Shown one piece after another: positions 23,501 through 35,500 of a DNA stretch of 64,000 nt. The translations under genes and the position numbers were made by a program. The notes beneath the pieces are model-generated. The model was not told where the DNA came from. It saw nothing but the letters and a program-made list of their open reading frames with translations, and ran no database searches. The stretch's first letter is position 1; each line of letters begins with the position of its first letter. The DNA is from Muricea muricata (taxonomy: Eukaryota; Cnidaria; Anthozoa; Malacalcyonacea; Plexauridae): assembly GCA_963855995.1 (NCBI GenBank), contig OY979717.1, positions 64,288,243-64,352,242 of the forward strand. Direction: 5' to 3'.

Positions 23501-26500
23501 GCCACACCAACGCCAGCTATTGCGTGGTTATGGGGGCCGCCCTGCAAGGACGGAAAAACTGCGAAATCAATCTTTTCCTTGAAGTCATACATAATCTCTT
23601 TAGTGTAAATGAAGGAAAATATTATACAGATATTTTTCAATATGACTCTGCACGTACAAAAGAACTGACAGTTTCAATCTGTAAGAAAGGATACTTTTGC
23701 CGGTCTTTTTGTTCGTACTTTTCTCACCAACACGATAAAAGATGATACCAGATCTGAGCGGAAGAAAGTACTCGATGAAGTAGTGTTTACTGAGCTGCAG
23801 GCATAGTCTCCGCATATTTGGTACATCAAGGGTGAAATGGGATAAAAAAAAGAGATTTGAGAGAAACTAGAGTTTTTTTCTGCCATATCTCAATTCATTT
23901 CTGGTGCCCTTGTTACACACCCGGAAACATACCTTGCTCCACGTAAAGTCTTGTGAGTTGTGGAAGACACGACGTCAGAATACTCGAAAGGACTGGGAAT
24001 TACCTAGGAGTAGTTCAGCATCTTTATTATATTAACCTCGCACCCTAGGCTTGGGGCGCAGGAATCTGAATATTTGATGCACTACAAAATAGTTTAAGCC
24101 ATATTTTAATGTAGTTGAAACTGCAAGAAAACGACAGCTCATTTATTTAGCTTCGCAAAAATGGAAGAGTCACAACTGAATATGACAACTACTGTGGACT
24201 TGTATTACGTTACCTACACCCCCCTAAGCCAATTTTCATCGGGGGGAGGAAATCGGAACGTCCAGAGAAAACCCACGACTATCAGCAAAGCTTTTCCAAT
24301 GAGGACTGAGTTTGAATGAGAAGCCACAGCTTAGAATCAAACCCAGTCCTCAGAGGAGTAATCAATTTTTCACTGAAGCCGCTTAGGCGGTGAAAGCTTC
24401 ATGTTACCTCAGCAGCAATTAATCCACTGATATGAGCAATATCTGCCATAAGAACAGCATTCACTTGGTCACATATCTACACGTAGAAATATAATTATTT
24501 TCATTCGCCAGTTATTACGACAAGCTATAGAATTCGTGCCAAAGAGGCGAGCCATCGAATGAATTGTGATGTTAAAGGATAATAGCAACAAAAACTCTTC
24601 TTTGCTCATTTAAAAGAGCTTTTAAAATTACTAACAACGCCTTTTACTGATTTTTCATATCTACCTTTACTCGAGAGATATTTCAGCTGGAACACACGAG
24701 CAATCCACCATCTTGGATTTTCAAGAATATGCATGTTTGCGTCACAAGTAGGATCACGAGACATTTGATGATGGACAAGCAACGAATCAGAAACTCATTT
24801 CTACTTGCTATTTGATATCACATATTGAGTAAAAGCATTTTGGCTATAGTAATATTTGTTACATACTTTCTTACGAGTAATTTTTCAAGGCTTATCCCAC
24901 TTTTGACGTCATGTAATGAGCTGCAACAAGCTTTGTCGGTTATTCCAAAAGCTCTTTAAATTGAGCAGAGAATATTTTTTCTTGCAAACACCCTTTGATA
25001 AAGTTGTCAGAGCGTTTTCTATAAAACAAACCTCTCTCATCCTCTTGTAGTCAATGAGTCTTGAATAAGCACTCGCTCCAGCAATAATAACTTTAGGACG
25101 AAATAATTTAGCAGTTTCTTCCAGTTTGTCGTAGTCTATGTAACCTGTGTCTTCCTAAACAATGTTTAACAACAAGTGTTGGTAGCAGCAGATATTACCA
25201 GTAGATAGTTCCATCACGCCAGACCCGTAATGTTTATTGAATTTATGACACGGGACCTCGTTTTATTCATGATTCTTTCTTCTCTAAAGAATTGCTTTGT
25301 TCTGATAACAGGCCCTAGATGTCGTGAATTTTAATGTCGCCAAACCGTGTCTGAAACACAATTACTGAGTTTTATAACTTCCAAGGCCTGTCCCATAATC
25401 TAGAAATCGTTTATTTGCGCAAAAAGTCGAGGAAAGGTTATGAAAATATAAAAACTTGGGGTAATCTAATCTTCGCGCCTTGCGCCTTTTCTTCGCGCCT
25501 CGCGCCTTTCCTTCGCGCCTCGCGCCTTTTCTTCGCGCCTCGCGCCTTTTCTTCGCGCCTCGCGCCTTTTTTTCGCGCCTTTTTTCGCGCCTTTTTTTCG
25601 CGCCTTTTTTCGCGCCTTACTTTTCATGCTTTTTTTTCGTGCCTTTTTTCTGCCGTTTTTCCCGCGCCTTATTCCCGGCCTCGCGTTTTTTTTTTGCTAA
25701 AAGTTCATTAAATTATTCTTAAAAATTACCATCATCATCTTTTAATGTATAGGGAGAAAGAAACTTGCTAAACAAGTGACTCTACCATTATTCATTAACT
25801 GGAACGATAACTCCGCAATAAAGCCGTTTTTTCACTGGAAAATTTTTGTCGCGCAAATCTTCTATCTTATAAGCTCTCAACTAGGACAAATTAGATTCTT
25901 AATTAATAGTTCATTTCAATTTGAGTAGAACCGTACACATGTCACATCGCGCGAAAATAATCGCCAGCAAAAAATCGGCTTATGAATACTGTGTATTACT
26001 TATGAATACTGTCCAATGTCATATGTCATTAGTCAAATGTCTGAAAATAACATAGAATAGATAAGTACAAAATTAGGGGGGCTATCCCTGATTAATTAAA
26101 GTCTGATTATGAACAGTTATATGATTATTTTGTTTCAAATAATTTGCTATCCGATCATCAATTTGGTTTTAGACAGTTTCACTCCACAGCATCAACCCTT
26201 TTAGATAGCACAAATGAGTGGCTTAGTTAATATGGACCGTGGTAAAATTAATATTGTAGTATTTCTAGACTTACAAAAAGCTTTTGATACGATAAATCAC
26301 GATATTCTTTCAAAGAAACTTGAAAGGTATGGCATGGGATCACCAGTGTTGAATCTTTTAAGAAATTACCTAACAGACAGAACTTAGATGTGCTCAGTAA
26401 ATGGCGTATTGTCCTGTTCAAAAACAATTGCGTGTGGTGTTCTTCAAGGCTCGATTTTTGGTCCACTTCTATTCTTAATTTATATAAACGATTTTCCAGG

Positions 26501-29500
26501 TAGTTTGAAGTTTTCGTCGGCAAGAATGTTTGCTGATGATACTACATTAACTGCCTCTGGTGAATCAGTTCTAGATGCTGAGGTGGCCATCAATCATGAC
26601 CTTGCAAATATCAAACAATGGCTCTCAGCAAATAAATTATCACTAAATCTTGTCAAAACTGAGTATTTATTAATCGGATCAAGGCATAACATAAATAACT
26701 TATTTCATGCTCCCAGAATACATGTTGGTGACATGCCAATCAAAAGGGTGAAAGAAACAAAGGCACTTGGGGTCTATATTGATGAATATTTATCTTGGAA
26801 TAAGCACATTGAAATATTTCGAAAAAAATCTCATCCGGCATCGGGGCAGTCAGGAAACTAAAGCCTCATGTTGATCATAATATGTTAATATGTGTTTACA
26901 ATGCACTAGTTTTACCGCACTTCGATTATTGTTGTGAAGTTTGGGACACTATTAATTTTACACTTTGCAATCGCTTGCAGAAATTACAAAATAGGGCTGC
27001 TAGAATAATCGTGGGCCGTATAAACGAACATGGACAGTCTGAACTTGCTCTGGCTGAACTCAACTGGAAGACCTTAAGTGAAAGAAGGGCTCAGTTTGTT
27101 GCAAGCCAAATCTATAAAATAACCCACGATCTAGCACCCAAACGATTATCCAATATTTTTCATGAAACACCTTCCTCTCGACATTACAATCTGAGAGGTT
27201 CTTCCACTAAACTTTGTTTGCCCCAACCTAAGACTGATTATCTAAAAAAGAGTTTTAGTTATAGAGGGGGAAAACTGTGGAGCAGCCTCTCAGATGATAT
27301 ACGAAGTAACGAATCACTTGTTGCCTTTAAAACCAGCATTCGTGCACCTGGCCAATTTCTTAAAATTTTTTAATCTATTTACATATTTCATGTGAGTTCA
27401 AAATTTCTATTTATGAGTAATTCCAAATATTCCATGTAGTAACGTACTGTCTGTATGTTGTAATTGCTTAATATTTTTGATATATGTATGTAATATGATT
27501 TTTAAACTACGCCCCTCTTGGAAATCAGCTCTTGCTGAATGGTCAGCGTAGTAAAATAAAGTTTTACCTACCTACCTACCTTCTTATTAGTTGAACTCAA
27601 ACTATAGTTGGTTGAGTTAAACACGGGTTTATATGAATTAAAATTCACTGACGGGCTAATCTTATATGCCCAAAGTGAACGTCAGTAAGTGGTAGTAAAT
27701 AATTTAATGAACTTTTAGCGAAAAGGACGCGAGGCGGGAGAAAAGGCGCGGGAAAAACGGCAGAAAAAAGGCACGAAAAAAAGCATGAAAAAAGGCATGA
27801 AAAAAAGGCATGAAAAAAAGGCGCGAAAAAAGGCGCGAAGAAAAGGCGCGAGGCGCGAAGAAAAGGCGCGAGGCGCGAAGAAAAGGCGCGAGGCGCGAAG
27901 AAAACGCGCGAGGCGCGAAAATTAGACTATCTCTAAAAACTTGTCCACTGCTCCATCAAAGGGGCGAATTTCACACGGGCGATTTTAAATGCGATTTTGT
28001 CTTTTGGATGATCTGAATGAGTGAATTAGTTATGGATTTTGGCTTAGCTGGCACCAGTCAGCAAGGAAATTCGCCTCAAATTTTTCACATGCATCAAAAG
28101 TTGAAAATCGTACTAAAAATTTCCCGCGTGAATTAGCCTCAATGTTTCTACGAGAGTGTTAACCAGCAGGATGAGCTAGGCAGGAACAACGGTTTCTATA
28201 CACACAGCAAGTGCTAAACTATGAATTAACTAAAAAAGAAGATTCCCACTCACATTTAAACGATATGGCATTGATTCAAAAAATATAGATGTCGCTGATA
28301 TCCTCTTCTTGTCCGTCATAAAGCCATGGGTCAAACTAAATTTTTGCAAGTAGAAAGCGTGCATTAACATTTCATTCCTTTAAATCTCTGAACTAAATAG
28401 ATTCTTAAGATTTTTAATATGGTGATTAACTTAAACAGATAGGCGGGTTCATCAAATGCAACAATTACAAGGCAAGAAAAAACGAACAAATCAAAACAGC
28501 ATCAGCTAAGCTTTAAAATAATTTAATGAACATACATCATTTGAGGCGCACAAACATATTAGAGATATTTACATGAATTTATTTACAAAATGTCAATAAT
28601 CGTCCTCAGAATGCACACTCAAACTTCTTTTAGCATATGTCCTGAATAGATAAGACCGGTACATATTAGGATAATAAGGTATAAAACTGTTTGGTAGTCT
28701 GTAGTTGACGAAGTGCGATGTTGGATGATAAACTGTAGATATATCAGTGTTCGTTAAGTTTGGTTCAGGAGCTAGGATCTCGTCAATTGTAAAACCACGT
28801 CGTTGAGAAACAGGAGAAACCAGGGTGATCACAGGAACTCTAGGAAAATACGGGACAGCTGGCGGTGTAGGTATTCTTTCGCAGTCTGGATTGCGAGTAC
28901 GCTCAATTAACAATGGTAAAACTTCATCGTGGTCTTGGCGGACAAACCTTTTCTTTCTACGTCGATATTTTCCTTCGTCAAACATCATTTCACTCGAGGG
29001 GTCCACTGTCCAATAGTGGCCTCTGGTTTCATCGTGGACATCACGCGGGAGTTTCACGAAACAGTCATTCAATGTGAGGTTGTGTCTGATCGAATTTCGC
29101 CACTTTAAAGGACACATTCTGTAATAATGAAAGTTCTCGTAGATAAACTTCAAGATCTCTGCCAAGGTCATCTTTCGATCTGGTGAACTATTGATTGCCA
29201 TGGTGATAAGGGCAACGTAGGAATAGGGTGGTTTACCCGGTGGGGCTCTAGCTCGTTTTCGTTTCTTGGAAACAATTGCAGCACTGCTGTTAAATAACTG
29301 GAACATTGGTTCTTCAGAATTATTTTCGTTATTTTCAATCTTTATCATCTTCAATCTCTTAAGATCCGAGAACGTTGCGTGGAGTCGTTGTTGCTTTGAC
29401 AATTGCACACTGAGTGAGTTGTGTTGAGAGAACAGCCTGCTTTTATGCTCAAGCTGCATGAGCGTAGGAGACAAAGCGTTTGGATAACAAAGCACAAAAG

Positions 29501-32500
29501 CTATTCATTTCTAAACAAAATGAGCAAATCTGGAATACAAAAAGCGGGTTAAGAGCTGAATGCCCCCGCATTGGGCTGTTTGAAGTTGATTATGTATTGT
29601 GCATTGCTAATTGTGTGGGAGGTATGGGGAAACTTTTTCAAAAACATAAAAATCATAAATGAAAAATCATTGTAACATTTAAAGAATGAATCTACCGTGT
29701 AATGTTGTGTAACTTAAATTGCAAAACTCTCTTCAATGTGTCTAGCAAACCTACTCATTGCGTTTGCATGTTTTTATTTGGTAGTGTCTGTGTGTGCGTG
29801 GGGTTATTTTGATAAACAATTGTTTGTTAATAACAAGATTTGTGCTCAGGAAAAATAAACGTTCTCTATGTATCAAACATTTTTATGAAACAAATTAAAT
29901 CAATTTAACGTATCTTTCAAGTATTATAATATAACAAACATACCTTGTAATATATCAAGGTTGGCATGACCGAGTTCATAAGAATACTGCTTATTGTTGG
30001 GAGTTGTTTATGAGACTATTGTGGGGGTTGTTTTACATTAATTATGTTTGCGTGGATGAGATAGACTGTTCAAAACCTGTTGATTAAAAAAACTGAAATT
30101 TTGCAACCATTTTGCTCACAACCATGTAGTATTGTCCGGGAAAATAATGTAGTTTTCCCAGACTATAAGAGATTTACTACAATGCATTAAAATTATCTCG
30201 CCTGACATTATACATATCTATCTTGTGTCGAGCTTGTTTAATTTTTTGAAATGCAATGTCTTGATTGTAATAATTTCTTAGCAAAGAACATTACATGAGT
30301 TCTCGTATTCATTGTAATGTCCTCCTCATAGGGGATTGTTTTCCGTAAACTTTCATTGTGCATTGTGTTACGTTGTGGCTGGTGCCGTGGTGCGGGGGAT
30401 GTTACCTTGCCTTAAGTTTTATAAAAATATATCGTAAAATGGTTTTACCCCACACTAACTTTTTGACACCCAAAATTTAGCGCATTAAAAGTTGTTTTTA
30501 TCAATCAAAGATATTGATGCAGCAGTTTAAAATCCATCGTTGTATAAAAATGGTATGTTTGGTGATTTGAACTTTTATTATGCATATATGTGCAAGACGA
30601 TTCAGGCATAAAAAACCCTTTAAAAATCCTAGCTAGATGCGCGACCAGGATTCATAATAACAGGAAGTTTTGAAACGTTCTCTGGTCGTGAAGTTTATTA
30701 ATAACGAGCTTTCGACTGCCAGTCTGCAGTGTTCGACGGATAAAATGACGCTGATAAGATTTGCTAGGACAGTGGTTTACAATTGTAATTGCAATTGTAA
30801 AACACTATTCCAGCAACCATAACGAAACTGCAGACGGGCAGTGGAAAGATCATTATTACTATCCTTAATTGGTGCCTTGTAAACACAAAGAAAGATTGTT
30901 TTGTGGTGACACAGCTTCCTCCCTTGGGCTCGAGTTATCATAACTGTATTTTAACTAAACCACACGTCAACCGCATTGAGAAGTCAAGTAATAAACGAAT
31001 TTACAAGAGATATCAACGAGAGACTAGAATCAGGCACTTCGGCCAAACAATAACATCTTTTTATTGGTCAGTATTTACGACCGCTCTGATGTCAATGAGA
31101 AGTGCAGCAAATTTAACGAGACTGTTTCTGCCATGACTGAGTGTTGTTTTTCAATCAAACTAACCAACGTCAGGGTCCAAGATAAACCGTGGATTACGCA
31201 GTCATTTAAATCATCTATATTAGTAAACGACAGAAGCTATTTCATAAATATGACAAAGACTATGAATCTTGCAAATATTGGCGTAATACAGAACAAAGAG
31301 ATGTTAAATTTGTTCTCGAAAAGTACCAGATCAATGCAGTAGAAAAGTTTAAGAGTATTAATTCTTCTAGATGGTGGAAGGAAGTTAAATATTTGGGCAG
31401 CCCTACAGTAAGTCTAACAAGTCTTTTGTCCATCAGTTGTTGTTCGACGTGAATCCAACATTTCAAAACTTGGCTGAGTTATATAAACTTTTTTTTCATC
31501 AGGCTAACTTCCCATTTTGAGCCCCTGTCGAAGCACAGAAACGAACAGGAAGTCCAAGTGCCTGCATGGGAATCTACTTGTCCATATTGGGCAAGTTTTT
31601 TTTCATATCTGAAGCGTCTTAAGACCACTAGGCCTAAGCATGATTCCCAACAAAACTCTCACACCAACAAAACAGTTTTGCATTTGAATTTGCTCCTGTC
31701 ATTACGGATATTTTCAATACATCAATGAAGCAAGGAATTTTTCCGGACAGTTAAAGCGTTCACTGGTAGTGCATATTCCTTAAGTGATACCTCATCAATC
31801 GAGGATGATTTACGACCAATATCTTTAACATCTCAAGTATCGAAAGTAATGGGAAGTTTCATTCTGAAATCCCTTACATCCAAATATTGAAATATTTCTG
31901 GAAACCTCAAAATTTTCTGGGACCAATGGCCTCATGGTCCGATACATTTTGCACCCCTGACTATAAAATATGACTATTAGCGTAAGCCTTTAAAACTTTT
32001 TTGCACAATTATTAGTAGTTATTGGTAATAGTATAAAACACTTGTTAGCCCTAATGATTAGTTAAGTGGGCCTATACCTTGTAAACTATTTCATTGTGTA
32101 ATACCCTGTAATTCAGTATATACTGCAATGTCGTTTTATTAAACTGATTATTATTATTATTATTAATAGAAAGAGCGACAGAACCAGAGAACGTTTCAAA
32201 ACTTTATTATAAAACACTTGTTTCCCCATTTTTTTATTTTGATTATTTGATTAGCGATGAAATGTACCCGAAAGCCGAGGAAGGTTTAGTAAAAGCCTAA
32301 CTACAAAGTATTAATTCCGAGCGAACTGCGCATTTTGCCAAAAATAACCCCTCCCGACTTAAGGAGGACTTTTTCACTGAGAGCTCACAAACAAAGTTTT
32401 CGGTTGCAAAATACTGTCTAGTGAAAAATAGCCTTTAGACCTGTCATAATGAACATATTTAATGCAAAGTTCTACTGTAATTATAACTTACTGTCCCCCA

Positions 32501-35500
32501 TGTGGAAGATCCTGCCCCATGATACGTTCATGAGGTTTCAGTAAACCAGTGTAGACTGCAAAATTGGCTGGAGAACCTGAAATAAAAGTGCGCAAATTTC
32601 CTAGTAATGTCTACCACTTCTATAAAATAGTTATGATCATATTACCTCAGCGTTGGCTGGCACAACAGTACTATTTGCGGATAGATTATTAAACAGATAT
32701 TGTTTAGTGACTGGTTTGTACTTTACAACGAACGAAACGCCTGCAGAGAAGAGAATGGGCACAAGGCAGATACACAAACAAAATGAGTGACTGCAGGCTC
32801 AGGAGATTTACAAAGCTGTTCACTGGTAATCGAAATGGCTATGCTATTATAAAGTGGAACAGTATAACTGCACTATAAAGTTAATGAAGAGCTAAATGTG
32901 GTACAAGGTTACAGTTTCGTGGGTGGAACGCGAGAGTTCTTGACAATCGAATTTACTTGTCGTTTTTAAGCATTTCGGGGTGAGTGGTCTTGCATTGCTT
33001 ATTATATACACGTTAAAACGTGCGTTTTTTAGAGATATTTCAGAAAAAATAAGTTTCAGTAATCGCGTTGGTTGATCAATTTTAAGAATTTAAGTGGAAA
33101 CACAATGGGAACATTGTCCAATGCGTAATATTTTAAAACGTTACGTGGCGACGCAGATAGTTCGCGATTGGATCTGTTAAAATGTGTAGTTTTAAACTGT
33201 GTTTTGAAATTGAAACTGGAATTTGAAACTGAATGTGTACTACTATAATGTTAAACGCACAACTATCGTGATTACTAGAAGCAAATAACATAATTTACCA
33301 GATAATGGTTGTACATTAACTCCCCATTTTTTAGGATCAAGGTGGAATGCTTTCAAAGCTCTCTCTTGTACCAACAATTCAATCTCATCAATAAATTTAT
33401 TTCCACCATAATACCTAGTAATAATAACAATACGAAACTTATTGAAGTCAATATTGAACCCAAGACACTACGACAGGCTGTCAGTTAGCCATTTACAATA
33501 CATCGATTGATGTATTCTATTCAGTCACAATGGCCTTATTGTACTTTATCCAATAGCCTCGTTTTCATGTGTTTATTTCCCAACAATTTCTGTGCAATAT
33601 GGTTGACAAATGAGGATAGATTTTTAATGGAATTTAGACTCGTTTTTCAGAAAATATCGGGATTTAATAATCAGCAAAAGCTATTGAGGAGAAAATCAAA
33701 CATGAAAACGAGCCTATTGCATAAAAATGCAATAAATAGCAAGGTTTGCTGTCACCAACACATAACAATGACCAGTGTAATTAAATTCTGACATATCTCT
33801 GAAGTTATTGGTTTCAACTGAACAAGCCAGAAATATCAGATAATTCCAAAATACCGAACAGATTGTCACAGATGTCAGAGATTTACACTACATAACAAGT
33901 CATATGTGATTCTTATTCTGGAATATATGACTGACTAAATTTGTGTGAATGCCACATGTAGAGCTTACTCTACAAATACAAAAAAAATGGAAAAGATTAT
34001 AAAAATGATAGCACAAGTAAAAATTGGTTTAAGCTTCAATAAAAGCAATTGCTTGCATGAAGCAAAAATAAAAGCACTATAATCAGTGGCACAGCAAACC
34101 ATTTAGTGACGTTATGAAAATTTCAAATAGTCCTTATCCTACAAAAAACAGTAGATGTCTTTGGCTCTTGAAATACCTTTGTCCAGGGTATCCCTCTGAA
34201 TATTTGTTATTCAGGCAGGATCCTAAGGCCTCTAGTGCAGCCTTACTGCAAAAATTCTACAACGAATGTTAAGTGACATTTAATAGTTTGTACATATTAT
34301 GTGTACAGCACATCACATCATGGCAGGAGGCTTGCTTGGTGCTTTACCTGGAAATTTCTCTGAAATAACAATTTTCAAGAAAAATATATGTGTTTTCGGT
34401 TTCCAGACCCTACCTATATTTTGGCCAATGAAATCGCTGATCCTAATTTTTGTTTTTGAAGTTTTCAAAAATCTTTGAACAATTTTCATGCCCAGTTAGC
34501 TGGCTTGTGGTGTGGCGAAGGCTTTGTGGTGTCAGGTGCATCTTGGGATACAATCATGACTGCTTAAAATAAGCTTATATATAATTATATACCTTCCTTT
34601 TAGTGTCATTGTTATGTACGGGCATCAAAAGAGTTACATAAAAAAGGAAATACTATAGACAGCCCAAACATCTGTGTACTTCCATAGGTGGCCCAGAAAT
34701 TGGTGGTTTTTAACCTCCAATAAATCAATCTTGTACATAATATTCCTTTTACAGCTGTCGGAAACTCGTGGAACTGTTCTTTCTCATGTGGTAGTTGGTA
34801 ATATTATGTACAAGGTTGATTTATTTAAGGTTAAAAACCACCGATTTCTGGGCCACCAATGGTAGTTCCAGTAATATATAGAAATCAGTGTGCACTGATC
34901 TCTATATATCACTAAAAATACAGAGTGAATTGAGCTGCCTATAAATGGAAATACTATTACCAACCTACCCTACGTTTATGCAACAAGAAATAGGAAACAC
35001 AGGTAATATTTTTCTTGGCCTTATACATACATGTACCAATAGTTTTTATTAACATGCCATTCCCCATTTCAAGGATTAACAACTTACATGTATCTAACAT
35101 TTGTCAATGAAATAATGATTGATAAGAGAATGATAACAACAAAAAAATTATAGGTGGAACCCAGATTTTCAATGGTTCTGGTTCTGGCTGGATTTGTTTT
35201 AGTCCTGGCAAGTTCTGTTTCAGGCCGGAGCTCAAAATATTGGTTCTGGTCACCCCCTAATCATTATTTCATTGACAAATGTTAGAAAAGTTGTTAACCC
35301 CTGCAAATCTGTGAGAGAGAGTGGCATGTTGATAAAAACTAACCAACCAAGACCCAGTTCTGGTGCACCCTTAATAATGATAAAAGATGTAATTTGTGCA
35401 TGCATATTTTGTGATCTAAGAAACAATCTCTGATCTTGAAAGGATAGCTGACATTACAAAGGGGGGCAGGGGGGGGGGTAATGGAACTGAATTGTGTATG

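Noticed and set aside
23754..23886. Apparent broken continuation of SHMT upstream of the FYRVGEKS exon
   Set aside because: It looked like a damaged PLP-lysine exon. The true one lies at 23933-24003, and TTCTTCCGCTCAG before 23753 is a normal acceptor, so the gene is not broken.
25415..25722. Two overlapping frames rich in Phe, Ala, Arg and Pro
   Set aside because: They are readings of the CGCGCCTTTT array; length and composition follow from the repeat.
27810..28016. Lys/Arg/Glu-rich frame
   Set aside because: A reading of the inverted copy of the same array.
29460..29495. Upstream extension of the forkhead frame
   Set aside because: The extra codons have no ATG; the first one is at 29459.
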